NCBI RefSeq assembly: GCF_000406925.1
Contig: NZ_KE136348.1
Span: 180,977-220,264, forward strand
From: Enterococcus columbae DSM 7374 = ATCC 51263
GTDB lineage: Bacteria; Bacillota; Bacilli; Lactobacillales; Enterococcaceae
Direction of reading: 5' to 3'
Length of the DNA stretch: 39,288 nt
A model generated the notes under the pieces. That model saw only the letters and a list, made by a program, of their open reading frames with translations. It searched no databases and was not told where the DNA came from. Shown here in pieces: positions 7,677 through 15,174 of the stretch (position 1 is the first letter of the stretch; every line of letters begins with the position of its first letter). A program made the translations under genes and the position numbers.

Positions 7677-8426
7677 TTATTTCAATAACCAGCCGCCATC
7701 GATAGGAACAATGGCGCCTTGTAAGTAACTGCTTTTTTCACTTGCTAAAAACAGGGTTAGCTCGGCAACTTCTTGTGCCTTGCCCCACCGTTTTACCGGT
7801 GTTTCATCAGCGACCCATTTCGCCATCTTTCCATCACCAGCAAAATCAGCTGCATTCATGGGCGTTTGAATCGCACCTGGAGCAATGGCTTTCACCGAAA
7901 TTCCTTGATCGGCATAGTCTAAAGCAATTTGCTTAGTAAAACCTGCGATAGCATGTTTACTTGCTGTATAGGCTACCCCACCACCACCAGCAACTAGACT
8001 GGCAATCGAAGCCATATTAATAATCGTTCCACTTTTTTGTGTTAGCATAGTAGGCAACACCAATTTAGTCAAATAAAACATACTATCCACATTGGTCCGC
8101 ATGATTTGCTGCCAACTTTCAAGTGTAGTATTTAAAAGATCCGCATAGCCATCTAGCTTGCCAGCCGTATTTAGTAAAATATCGATTTTTTGATACTGTT
8201 TCAGGCAAGCATTAACTAGCTCCTGACATACCTGCCAATCAGCTACATCAGCTTGATAAAAAGTAAACTGTGGCTGTTTGAGTAATTCGCAAGGTGCAGC
8301 TTGGATATCTGCTCCAAACACAAACGCTCCTTGCGCCAAGAATGCTTGCGCCTGCGCGAGACCAATTCCTGAAGCACAACCAGTCACGAAAATTACTTTA
8401 CTAGCAAACTCACGATTATTTTGCAT
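7677..8426 (-). CDS. SDR family NAD(P)-dependent oxidoreductase
   Basis: The product of about 249 residues is a classical short-chain dehydrogenase/reductase. The nucleotide-binding motif TGCASGIG lies near residues 15-22, the acidic residue of GADIQ follows, NTAG is the NNAG-like motif, and the catalytic set is Ser in NMASIAS with Tyr and Lys in YTASK. The end PIDGGWLLK is typical. It resembles FabG-like and sugar or alcohol dehydrogenases, but the substrate cannot be read from sequence. The start is uncertain: ATG 8426 overlaps the upstream gene by 11 bp, while ATG 8447 overlaps by 32 bp, and neither has a strong ribosome site. Expression is probably coupled to the Tad2-like gene. Confidence 0.88.
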   Translation of the reverse strand: MQNNREFASKVIFVTGCASGIGLAQAQAFLAQGAFVFGADIQAAPCELLKQPQFTFYQADVADWQVCQELVNACLKQYQKIDILLNTAGKLDGYADLLNTTLESWQQIMRTNVDSMFYLTKLVLPTMLTQKSGTIINMASIASLVAGGGGVAYTASKHAIAGFTKQIALDYADQGISVKAIAPGAIQTPMNAADFAGDGKMAKWVADETPVKRWGKAQEVAELTLFLASEKSSYLQGAIVPIDGGWLLK

Positions 8427-8646
8427 ACTCAACAATTTCCCAATCATCAGCTAAAATATCGCAAACAGTTGGTGCAAAGCTTGAAAAACCTTCATCTGAG
8501 GTTTTAATTAAAAAATACGGGGTAACTGGGGCTTGTTCATATTCTTGACCATCCACCAAAGTAACATATAATTCATAGCCACTCCAGCCTTTACGGATAA
8601 TTTTAGCCCCTTTTTTTAATTCAGGTAAAATTTGTTCAAAAGTCAT
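8416..8646 (-). CDS. DUF2829 / Tad2-like small protein
   Basis: This 76-residue protein fits the DUF2829 family, now also called Thoeris anti-defence 2-like. Marks are MTFEQILPELKKGAKIIRKGW at the N-terminus, YVTLVDG in the middle, TPYFLIKTSDE, and the C-terminal DILADDWEIVE. The phage SPO1 member Tad2 sequesters the cyclic ADP-ribose-type signal of Thoeris defence; members are also found in bacterial chromosomes, where their role is unknown. The ATG at 8646 has AAGGAG 7 bp upstream. It lies between a methyltransferase and an SDR gene, all leftward, with no phage genes in the window, so it may be a domesticated or housekeeping member. Family membership is fairly sure; function is not. Confidence 0.82.
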   Translation of the reverse strand: MTFEQILPELKKGAKIIRKGWSGYELYVTLVDGQEYEQAPVTPYFLIKTSDEGFSSFAPTVCDILADDWEIVEYAK

Positions 8647-8714
8647 CGCGTTTCTCCTTCTTTCCACTAACCCTTTAATAGCTAATTGAGGCTAACAGGG
8701 TACTCATTTTTGAT

Positions 8715-9425
8715 TTATTTTGTTTCTGTTATTTGTAAAGAATTTGGATCAATCTCAGCAGCTTCTTTAGTAATCAAGGCAATTCCATCTCCTAAAGGAA
8801 CCAAAGTCGTAGTAAGGTCTGCATGCGTGGTAATAACGGTTAAAAATTCATTCAATTTACGATGAATCGCGCGTTTACCTCGTGGAATCGTTTCATAGGG
8901 ATCTAAAATCGTGCCCCCTTGAAAAATATCATCCACCATCAAGACCCCACCTTGCTTAAGCAGGCGTAAACATTCAGGTAAAAATTCAATATATTTTGAT
9001 TTCGCACTATCCATAAAAATAAAATCATACGGTCCTGTTAAGGTAGGCAAAATTTCAGCAGCCTGTCCTTCTAAAAGTGTGACCTTATCCGTTAAACCAA
9101 GTCGTTCATAGGTCTTTTTAGCTTTTTCAATCATCACTTCATAACGATCAATGGTCGTAACATGGCCTTTTTCACCCACAAATTGCGCCATTAAACTAGA
9201 CGAAAAACCAATCGCACAGCCAATTTCTAAAATATTAACTGGTTTTAGCTGACCAAGTAAAAATTGCATAAAAACCACGGTTTCATGCGGAATAATCGGT
9301 ACTTCTTGCTGATTGGCTTCTTGTTCAATTTTACCTAGCTCACCAGGTAAAGCCTTTTGTTGGGTTCTTAAATAATCAACCAATTCTTTTTTAACAACTG
9401 GTCGATGCATCATCTCATTTCTCAA
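8715..9425 (-). CDS. O-methyltransferase (TrmR/YrrM-like)
   Basis: The 236-residue product is a class I SAM-dependent O-methyltransferase of the catechol O-methyltransferase-like family. The SAM-binding loop is ILEIGCAIGFSSS near residues 64-76, an acidic residue follows in TTIDRYE, and FIFMDSAKSKYIEF and GGVLMVDDIFQGG carry the family's metal-binding acidic residues. The closest functional match I recognise is Bacillus TrmR (YrrM), which methylates 5-hydroxyuridine at tRNA position 34; the partner peptidase genes found next to it in Bacillus are absent here, so this is tentative. The start is probably the TTG at 9425, 7 bp after GGAGG; the ATG at 9413 would be about 19 bp away. Confidence 0.85.
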   Translation of the reverse strand: MRNEMMHRPVVKKELVDYLRTQQKALPGELGKIEQEANQQEVPIIPHETVVFMQFLLGQLKPVNILEIGCAIGFSSSLMAQFVGEKGHVTTIDRYEVMIEKAKKTYERLGLTDKVTLLEGQAAEILPTLTGPYDFIFMDSAKSKYIEFLPECLRLLKQGGVLMVDDIFQGGTILDPYETIPRGKRAIHRKLNEFLTVITTHADLTTTLVPLGDGIALITKEAAEIDPNSLQITETK

Positions 9426-9464
9426 ACAATTTCCTCCACTTTCTAGTTATTACACTTAAAATTC

Positions 9465-9493
9465 ATTATAACTTTTTCATTTTAGCTAGGCAA
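9465..9493 (-). promoter_or_regulatory. Promoter of the O-methyltransferase gene
   Basis: TTGCCT and TATAAT are separated by exactly 17 bp on the leftward strand, about 40 bp before the start codon. Confidence 0.8.
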
Positions 9494-9518
9494 CTCAGCA
9501 AATTTTCACCCATCATCC

Positions 9519-9911
9519 TTATTTTTGATGCAGCTTTTGTTGAGCTTTTTCGCTAAATTGCATTCGATTGACGATAAACCGTTCATGCGTACCTTTAGCT
9601 ATTAAATCGACTTCATCATAGACTTCAAAAGAAAAAACCAATCGTTTACGATCAATGGTAGTTAAATTGGTGTGACAAGTGACTTGCAGGCCAACAGGTG
9701 TGGGTGCTAGATGGTCCAAAACGATATTGGTGCCCACCGTTGTTTGTTCAGCTGAAAGGCATGAAGCAATACTTTGCCAAGCCGTTTTTTCAACTAACGC
9801 CAAAAGACTAGGGGTAGCAAAAACCGCCAATTCACCACTTTCTACTTGTTGTGCCGTCTCCTTTTGAGTAACGATCATCGTCTGTTGTGCTTTTTGATTC
9901 ATCGCTAGCAT
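9519..9911 (-). CDS. FlK-like hotdog thioesterase family protein
   Basis: The product of about 131 residues fits the fluoroacetyl-CoA-thioesterase-like branch of the hotdog fold. The visible pattern is VFATPSLLALVEKTAWQSI, which holds the helix and acidic residue, then TTVGTNIVLDHLAPTPVGLQV with the conserved His of the HLAPTPVG motif, then a C-terminal strand ending GTHERFIVN. It probably hydrolyses an acyl-CoA, or serves another thioester; the substrate is unknown. The start is chosen at ATG 9911, about 9 bp after GGAGG; ATG 9917 is closer to the ribosome site than usual and ATG 9902 is also possible. It stands alone, leftward, before the methyltransferase promoter. Confidence 0.82.
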   Translation of the reverse strand: MLAMNQKAQQTMIVTQKETAQQVESGELAVFATPSLLALVEKTAWQSIASCLSAEQTTVGTNIVLDHLAPTPVGLQVTCHTNLTTIDRKRLVFSFEVYDEVDLIAKGTHERFIVNRMQFSEKAQQKLHQK

Positions 9912-9979
9912 TTTCATCCGCCTCCAAATGTTCTTTTCTTACTTATCTTATACCGAATAATCTAAAAAGAAAAGAAAAC

Positions 9980-10023
9980 AAAAAAGAGACAAAGCCCCCC
10001 ATGTCAACGAAAAAGGCTTTGTC
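9980..10023 (-). terminator. Terminator of the Gfo/Idh/MocA gene
   Basis: GACAAAGCC and GGCTTTGTC form a perfect 9-bp stem around an 18-nt loop. The leftward strand continues TCTTTTTTG. It follows the oxidoreductase stop by 30 bp. Confidence 0.85.
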
Positions 10024-10053
10024 AAAGGCTAGTAATATAATTAAAAACAGAAA

Positions 10054-11070
10054 TTAAGGAAGCTGGTGGATAGCAGCCTCTAATAACTTCATTTGAAACA
10101 GCGTCTCTTCATCCTTTACGAGCTTATCCTTTCCATTAATAAGCGTCTCGTAAAGTGCTTCATAAAATCGACTATAATCGCCGACTTCAGAAACGACCTT
10201 CTCTTCATGATAACGACCATAGTCATCGACATAGGTCAACGTACCATAATGTTCAGGTAAATCCAGACCGAAATCAGCATGCTCAGGTAGATAAAACATC
10301 TTTAAATGCTCTTCCTGACGATCCTTTGTTTCTTTTACGAACATCCCCTTTGTTCCATAAACAACAAAGCTCGGTCTTGGTTTAATTCTAAAGTAACTAG
10401 ATTTTACAGAAACTTTTAGCATCCCATAATATAAATCTAAATCGAAATAATCGTTCATCCGACCTTCCCCCAAAAGCTGGCGAACTTCCAATTTAGAATC
10501 ATCTGGTATTCCAAAATAAGAAATGACTTGATCTAAAGTATGACAAGCATGCCCATATAAGAAACTATCTGCCACTGAAAAATGCTCAGTGTTTAACGGC
10601 ACTTCTGGACGATAGTAATCAAAGTGCATTTCCATCTCTAACAAATTACCTAATCGACCACTTTCAATCACCTTTTGCACAGTTAAAAAGTCAGAATCGA
10701 AACGACGATTTTGGTAACATTGAACGAATAAATTTCGTTCACTTGCAATATCAAACAACTCTTTGGCTTCGGCATAGCTTAGTGAAAATGGTTTTTCAAC
10801 TAAAACATTTTTACCATGCAATAAAGCATCTTTAGCTAAGGCATAGTGTGAAGCATTAGGTGTAGTGATAATTACAAGCTGGATTTCATGATCACTATAG
10901 ATATCGTCTAATGAATCAGTATAATTCACTCCATCAATCGCTTGCCAAGTATCACGTAAAGTTCTAGCATAAATGCTCTTTACACGTATTTTATCTTTCA
11001 ACTTTAAAGCAAACGGTAGATGATAACGATTGGTACTTTTGCCATTACCGATGTAAGCGATAGTTAACAT
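10054..11070 (-). CDS. Gfo/Idh/MocA family oxidoreductase (YhhX-like)
   Basis: This 338-residue protein has an N-terminal Rossmann fold (AYIGNGKSTNRYHLPF) and the family motif VLVEKPFSLSYAEAKEL near residues 90-106, where the EKP lysine is the usual catalytic residue. YQNRRFDSDFLT and MHFDYYRPE are close to segments I recall from the Escherichia coli YhhX group. The substrate is unknown; members act on sugars, inositols and their derivatives with NAD(P). The ATG at 11070 follows a G-rich ribosome site (GGGGGGATTTC). It is divergent from an RpiR-type regulator across a 290-bp gap, which suggests local control by that regulator in response to a sugar phosphate. Its terminator is at 9980-10023. 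Confidence 0.9.
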   Translation of the reverse strand: MLTIAYIGNGKSTNRYHLPFALKLKDKIRVKSIYARTLRDTWQAIDGVNYTDSLDDIYSDHEIQLVIITTPNASHYALAKDALLHGKNVLVEKPFSLSYAEAKELFDIASERNLFVQCYQNRRFDSDFLTVQKVIESGRLGNLLEMEMHFDYYRPEVPLNTEHFSVADSFLYGHACHTLDQVISYFGIPDDSKLEVRQLLGEGRMNDYFDLDLYYGMLKVSVKSSYFRIKPRPSFVVYGTKGMFVKETKDRQEEHLKMFYLPEHADFGLDLPEHYGTLTYVDDYGRYHEEKVVSEVGDYSRFYEALYETLINGKDKLVKDEETLFQMKLLEAAIHQLP

Positions 11071-11095
11071 GAAATCCCCCCCATTCCTGATTCTC

Positions 11096-11101
11096 ATTAT
11101 A
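11096..11101 (-). promoter_or_regulatory. -10 element of the Gfo/Idh/MocA gene
   Basis: TATAAT on the leftward strand lies 26 bp before the start codon. A -35-like TTTGCT is 16 bp upstream. Between 11102 and 11300 the gap is very AT-rich; an inverted repeat TTTCAAATGAAA at 11170-11181 could be an operator for the divergent RpiR-type regulator. Confidence 0.55.
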
Positions 11102-11312
11102 CGTTTTTTTCATCGTTAGCAAAGATTTTAGCTGATTTTTGGCAAAAACTTTCACAAAAAAGCCTTTTCTTTCAAATGAAATTGAATATTTTTTTCAAAA
11201 ATTTTCAACTTGTCTAGCTAAGATAGATAAATATTTAACAAAAAGGATTAAAACCTTTAAAAAAACATCCGATGTTTTATCATGAGATTTTTTTCTTATT
11301 TATATTTAATTT

Positions 11313-11328
11313 TATAATGTGATATAAT
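11313..11328 (+). promoter_or_regulatory. Possible promoter region of the RpiR-type gene
   Basis: Two TATAAT hexamers (11313-11318 and 11323-11328) lie 34-49 bp before the regulator start codon. No good -35 is visible for either. Confidence 0.45.
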
Positions 11329-11361
11329 TAACATGAGTTTATCGTAACGGAGGAGATAAAG

Positions 11362-12255
11362 ATGTTTTTGATTGATAAATTACAATCAAAATCTAGTTTA
11401 ACCATTAATGAAGAAAGAATTGCTGAATATGTACTAAAGAATATTGACAAAATCCCCCAAACTACCTTGGAGGAATTGGCACAAAATACTTATACATCTC
11501 ACTCTGCAATTGTTCGTTTTGCTAAGAAAATGGGTTATGATGGGTTCAAAGAATTTAAACAAGCCATTAGTGAAATTGTTCATCAACGGCTACACGAACT
11601 GGATTCAGTTAATCCTAATTTTCCATTTGAGCCTGGTGATAATCCTCAAGTCATCGCCAAAAAAATGGCAACCTTAACGACTGAGACAATTCAACGAACC
11701 TTAGCCCAATTAGATTTTCAATTGCTTGATCAAATGGCTGCCAAAATGCTAACTGCCAATCGGATTTTTATCTTTGCTCAAGGTGATACGCAAATTAGAG
11801 GGCGCAGCTTTCAAAATAAATTGATGAAGCTCAACAAATTTTTAATTATCGCTGAAGAATATGCTGATGAAGATTGGACTGCCGCTAATGTTTTGCCAGG
11901 TGATTGCGCCTTATTTTTAACCTATAGTGGTCGAATTAAGCAATATCAACGTTTCTTAGAACATTTTAAACAGAATAATATCAGTACTATTTTAATTTCA
12001 GGCAATCCTCATTCAGAATTGGTTGGACTAGCTGATCTTTGTCAAATCATTACGCAAAATGAGTATGATTTTTGGAAAATCGGGACTTTTTCATCACAAA
12101 TTGCTTTTCAGTATGTTTTGGATACTATCTTCTCTATCATGTATAGTCAAGATTACCAAAAAAACTTGGTAAATTTAAAAAATAAATACGAATTACTAAA
12201 ACGTGGCTTATTTGCTGGTGAAAATCCCGCCGATAAAGACCAATTACATGAATAA
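11362..12255 (+). CDS. RpiR-type (MurR) transcriptional regulator
   Basis: The 297-residue product has the RpiR layout: an N-terminal helix-turn-helix domain (residues about 1-77, with TTLEELAQNTYTSHSAIVRFAKKMGYDGFKEFK) and a C-terminal SIS sugar-phosphate-binding domain (about residues 110-250). Such proteins control sugar catabolism genes in response to a sugar phosphate. The ATG follows GGAGGAGATAAAG. It is divergent from the Gfo/Idh/MocA gene, the likely target, and possibly also regulates itself. Its rightward transcript ends at a strong hairpin right after the gene. Ligand and target are inference only. Confidence 0.9.
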   Translation: MFLIDKLQSKSSLTINEERIAEYVLKNIDKIPQTTLEELAQNTYTSHSAIVRFAKKMGYDGFKEFKQAISEIVHQRLHELDSVNPNFPFEPGDNPQVIAKKMATLTTETIQRTLAQLDFQLLDQMAAKMLTANRIFIFAQGDTQIRGRSFQNKLMKLNKFLIIAEEYADEDWTAANVLPGDCALFLTYSGRIKQYQRFLEHFKQNNISTILISGNPHSELVGLADLCQIITQNEYDFWKIGTFSSQIAFQYVLDTIFSIMYSQDYQKNLVNLKNKYELLKRGLFAGENPADKDQLHE

Positions 12256-12263
12256 ATTTGTTA

Positions 12264-12308
12264 AACAAAGTAAGATCTTTTCATTTGAAAGCATCTTGCT
12301 TTGTTTTT
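12264..12308 (+). terminator. Terminator of the RpiR-type gene
   Basis: AACAAAGTAAGAT and ATCTTGCTTTGTT form a 13-bp stem with one mismatch and run into TTTTT, 8 bp after the stop codon. Confidence 0.85.
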
Positions 12309-12372
12309 ATAGACCACTATACAGGTAAGAAAGAAAACAAATACTCACCTATTCATTTTTCAAAAGAAAGAC

Positions 12373-12399
12373 TTGCTTTTTTTATTATTTCCGTATAGG
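12373..12399 (+). promoter_or_regulatory. Possible promoter of the T-box-proS transcript
   Basis: TTGCTT and TATAGG are 15 bp apart, just before the T-box leader. Spacing is short, so this is only a candidate. Confidence 0.4.
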
Positions 12400-12410
12400 A
12401 TTAACAGTAG

Positions 12411-12641
12411 ATTTGGACTAGTAGCAAAAAGATGTTTCAAGAGAGCTGAAGCTAGGCTGGGACTTTGGCACCACTGTTTTTGTGAACCTACCATTTATTT
12501 TTGATTGCAAAACAATCGGGCGCTGTCTCCTTATCGACAGTTAAAGTGGACTGCACAAGGCAGTCAATAAAGGTGGTACCGCGAAATTACAGCATTTCGT
12601 CCTTTTTTAAGGATGGAATGCTTTTTTATTATTTTTTAGGA
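12411..12641 (+). ncRNA. Proline T-box leader of proS
   Basis: The leader contains the AGTA motif (12419-12422), the AGAGAGCTGAAGCTAGGCTG segment of stem I, the paired GAA-CCT stretch (12485-12489) that gives a CCT proline specifier, and the T-box AAAGGTGGTACCGCG (12569-12583). A terminator (AGCATT.CGTCCTT / AAGGATGGAATGCT plus TTTTTT, 12591-12634) follows. Uncharged tRNA-Pro should stabilise the antiterminator and turn on proS. The exact 5' end is estimated. Confidence 0.93.
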
Positions 12642-12649
12642 GGATATTT

Positions 12650-14092
12650 ATGGCAGAGACTAACCAAACAAATGATTTTACAGAATGGTATTTACAAACC
12701 GTTCAACAAGCAGAATTAATGAGCTACTCACCTGTTAGAGGATCAATTATTTTCCGTCCAGATGGCTTTGAACTTTGGGAACATATTCAAGAAGAATTCA
12801 ACAAGTTTTTACGTCAAGAAGGCATTCGTAATGCCTACTTCCCTATGTTAATTCCTAAGAGCTTTTTCATGAAAGAAGCCGATCACATTGAAGGCTTTGC
12901 TCCTGAACTACCTTGGGTGACCGAAGTGGGCAATGAAAAATTAGAAGAACCATTGGCTTTACGACCAACTTCAGAAACAATGATTGGTTCAGCCTTTTCA
13001 GATTGGATCAATTCTTATCGTGATCTACCTTATGAAATCAACCAATGGGCCAACGTATTCCGTTGGGAGAAAAAGACGTTACCATTCTTGCGTACCTCAG
13101 AATTTTTATGGCAAGAAGGACATACTGCCCACGTTGATGAAGCCGATGCACGTCGTCGAACTATGCGTGTATTAGACGAATATGCGCGTTTATGTGAAGA
13201 ATTTTTGGCCATCCCAGTTTATAAAGGGCAAAAAACACCTTCTGAGCGATTTGCTGGTGCAGTGGATACCTATTCAATCGAAGCGATGATGAAAGATGGT
13301 AAAGCGGTTCAAGCGGGAACTTCTCACTATATGGGAACTAAATTTGCTCAGGCCTTTGATATTACTTACTTAAATAAAGAAAATCAACATACCTTAGCCC
13401 ATACTACTTCATGGGGTGTTTCGACACGTTTATTAGGTTCATTAATTATGACCCATGGTGATGAAAAAGGCTTGGTCTTCCCACCAACTGTTGCACCAAC
13501 CCAGGTTGTTTTATTACCAGTTGGCCCATGGAAGAAAAATCCAGCAATCATGGAAAAATTAGATGAAATCTTTGCAAATCTTAAACAAAAAGGCATCCGC
13601 GTACGTCTAGATGATTCTGATAATTCTCCAGGTTTTAAATTTAATGAATGGGAATTAAAAGGTGCTTGCTTACGTGTTGAATGTGGCCCTCGTGACTTAG
13701 AAAACGGTCATGTAATGGTGAAAATGCGTGATCTTGATGAAAAAGTAACCGTAAAATTCGAAGACTTGGAAAACTACATTGACGAACAATTACAAGCGAT
13801 GACCCCTCGTCTATTGCAAGCGGCTAAAGAACGCAATAAAGCTAATGAACATTACGATATTAATACTTTAGATGAATTAAAAGCGCATATTGAAGCATCT
13901 AAAGCAGCAGGCAAGGTACCAGGTTTTGTCTTAATTGGTTGGGATGGCACCGAAGAAACCGAAGCCAAAATCAAAGAAGAAACCGGCTTTACTACTCGTA
14001 ATATCCCATTTGAAGTGCCAATGCAAAAAGAATTTGACATCGTTAGTGGTAAACCTGCTAAACATACGCTATGGATTGCTAGAGCCTACTAA
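12650..14092 (+). CDS. proS: Prolyl-tRNA synthetase, short archaeal/eukaryotic type
   Basis: This 480-residue class II aminoacyl-tRNA synthetase charges tRNA-Pro. Class II motifs are visible: motif 2 around NVFRWEKKTLPFLRTSEFLWQEGHTAH and motif 3 around TTSWGVSTRLLGSLIMTHGD. Then come the anticodon-binding domain (from about residue 285, PTVAPTQVVLLPVG) and a C-terminal extension ending in ARAY, whose terminal Tyr marks the archaeal/eukaryotic type. The typical bacterial ProRS is about 570 residues with an inserted editing domain; that insertion is absent here. The ATG follows AGGAGGATATTT. The gene is controlled by a proline T-box and is followed by its own terminator and then a B3/B4-domain gene. 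Confidence 0.96.
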   Translation: MAETNQTNDFTEWYLQTVQQAELMSYSPVRGSIIFRPDGFELWEHIQEEFNKFLRQEGIRNAYFPMLIPKSFFMKEADHIEGFAPELPWVTEVGNEKLEEPLALRPTSETMIGSAFSDWINSYRDLPYEINQWANVFRWEKKTLPFLRTSEFLWQEGHTAHVDEADARRRTMRVLDEYARLCEEFLAIPVYKGQKTPSERFAGAVDTYSIEAMMKDGKAVQAGTSHYMGTKFAQAFDITYLNKENQHTLAHTTSWGVSTRLLGSLIMTHGDEKGLVFPPTVAPTQVVLLPVGPWKKNPAIMEKLDEIFANLKQKGIRVRLDDSDNSPGFKFNEWELKGACLRVECGPRDLENGHVMVKMRDLDEKVTVKFEDLENYIDEQLQAMTPRLLQAAKERNKANEHYDINTLDELKAHIEASKAAGKVPGFVLIGWDGTEETEAKIKEETGFTTRNIPFEVPMQKEFDIVSGKPAKHTLWIARAY

Positions 14093-14100
14093 TCCCCCAA

Positions 14101-14137
14101 AAACGTCTACTGAAACACTGAGTAGACGTTTTTTTGA
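14101..14137 (+). terminator. Terminator of proS
   Basis: AAACGTCTACT and AGTAGACGTTT form a perfect 11-bp stem with a 9-nt loop, followed by a run of T, 9 bp after the proS stop. Confidence 0.93.
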
Positions 14138-14154
14138 TTGATTAAACATTTTTC

Positions 14155-14183
14155 TTGCAAAATGTCCAAACGCTTATTATGAT
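14155..14183 (+). promoter_or_regulatory. Promoter of the B3/B4-domain gene
   Basis: TTGCAA and TATGAT are separated by exactly 17 bp, about 40 bp before the start codon. The gene is therefore separate from the T-box transcript. Confidence 0.8.
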
Positions 14184-14189
14184 AATAAT

Positions 14190-14207
14190 ATATTGCAAAT
14201 GCAACAT
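14190..14207. promoter_or_regulatory. Inverted repeat at the B3/B4 gene transcription start
   Basis: ATATTGCA-AA-TGCAACAT has 8-bp arms with one mismatch, directly downstream of the -10 element. It could be a repressor operator; no regulator is evident. Confidence 0.5.
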
Positions 14208-14224
14208 ATAAGGAGGGAAATTTA

Positions 14225-14923
14225 ATGAAAGAATTAATTATTCATGAAGCATTTTGGCAACTTTTTCCTGAAGGACGAATTAATGTGCTTGTCGTAAAAA
14301 ATATAAACAACCAACAAACGATTGATAGTCAGCCCTTATTAGATCAAGCTTCAACCAATGCATTATCATTCACTCAGGAAGAAAGCTGGACTGACAATCC
14401 TGTCATTAGTCAGTGGCGCCAAGCTTATCAACAATTCAAAACTAAAAAAGGCGCACGCTCATCCATCGAAGCTTTGTTAAAACGAAACAAACAAGGCCAC
14501 CCTGTTAAGTCAATTAATCCACTTGTTGATTTATACAATGTTATCTCTCTGACTTATGGTGTCCCTTGTGGAGGGGAAGATCTTGCAAAAATTGATGGTA
14601 ATTTAAATCTCGGACTAGCTAAGGGGGGAGAATCCTTCTTACCTTTAGGCGCTGAAGAAGATAGTCCCGCACTTGCTGGTGAATTATGCTATTTTGACAA
14701 TACTGGTGCTGTATGTCGCTGCTTGAATTGGCGCGAGGCACAACGAACCATGCTCACTGATACAACTCAAGAGGCCATATTGTTGATTGAAGCTATTAAC
14801 AATGAGCAAGCGCAACGTGCCGATGAAGCAATCCTTCACCTACAAGAATTAGTTGCTGCTACATTAGGTGTAAAAGGAGAAATTTATCATTTAACACCTA
14901 CTAATACAACCATCACACTTTAA
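14225..14923 (+). CDS. B3/B4 tRNA-binding domain protein
   Basis: The 232-residue product matches the stand-alone B3/B4 domain family (PF03483), related to the editing module of the phenylalanyl-tRNA synthetase beta subunit. Visible marks are SQWRQAYQQFKTKKGARSSIEALLKR in the N-terminal half, NPLVDLYNVISLTYGVPCGGEDL in the middle, and CYFDNTGAVCRCLNWREAQRTMLT towards the end. Stand-alone members are suspected to act on mischarged tRNAs, but the reaction is not established. AAGGAGGGA lies 5 bp before the ATG. It sits right after proS of a type lacking the bacterial editing domain, which makes a quality-control role attractive but unproven. A large hairpin terminator follows. Confidence 0.88.
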   Translation: MKELIIHEAFWQLFPEGRINVLVVKNINNQQTIDSQPLLDQASTNALSFTQEESWTDNPVISQWRQAYQQFKTKKGARSSIEALLKRNKQGHPVKSINPLVDLYNVISLTYGVPCGGEDLAKIDGNLNLGLAKGGESFLPLGAEEDSPALAGELCYFDNTGAVCRCLNWREAQRTMLTDTTQEAILLIEAINNEQAQRADEAILHLQELVAATLGVKGEIYHLTPTNTTITL

Positions 14924-14954
14924 ATGATTCAAAACTAATAAACTAACATTAATC

Positions 14955-15016
14955 AATCCGAGTTGCTTCATTCAGATGGCAATAGCTAAATGAATGATCA
15001 AGCTCGGATTTATTTT
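14955..15016 (+). terminator. Terminator of the B3/B4-domain gene
   Basis: AATCCGAG and CTCGGATT outer arms and an inner TTCATTCA/TGAATGA arm form a 56-nt hairpin followed by TTATTTT. Confidence 0.8.
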
Positions 15017-15174
15017 GCCTCTCAGCTCTTTTATTTTTCATAAAATGCTAGAAAAATGGTACAGTAATTTCTCATTATCTGAACCTGCAAGTATGATTGC
15101 TTATATTTTTCGTTTTTTTTCCAATTTTGTTATACTATTAGTAATAAAAAAATAGCCTAAAAGGAAGTGAGTCC

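Noticed and set aside
8668-8714. Terminator between the O-methyltransferase and Tad2-like genes
   Set aside because: ACCCT...AGGGT can form a hairpin but there is no T-run after it on the leftward strand; the genes may still be co-transcribed.
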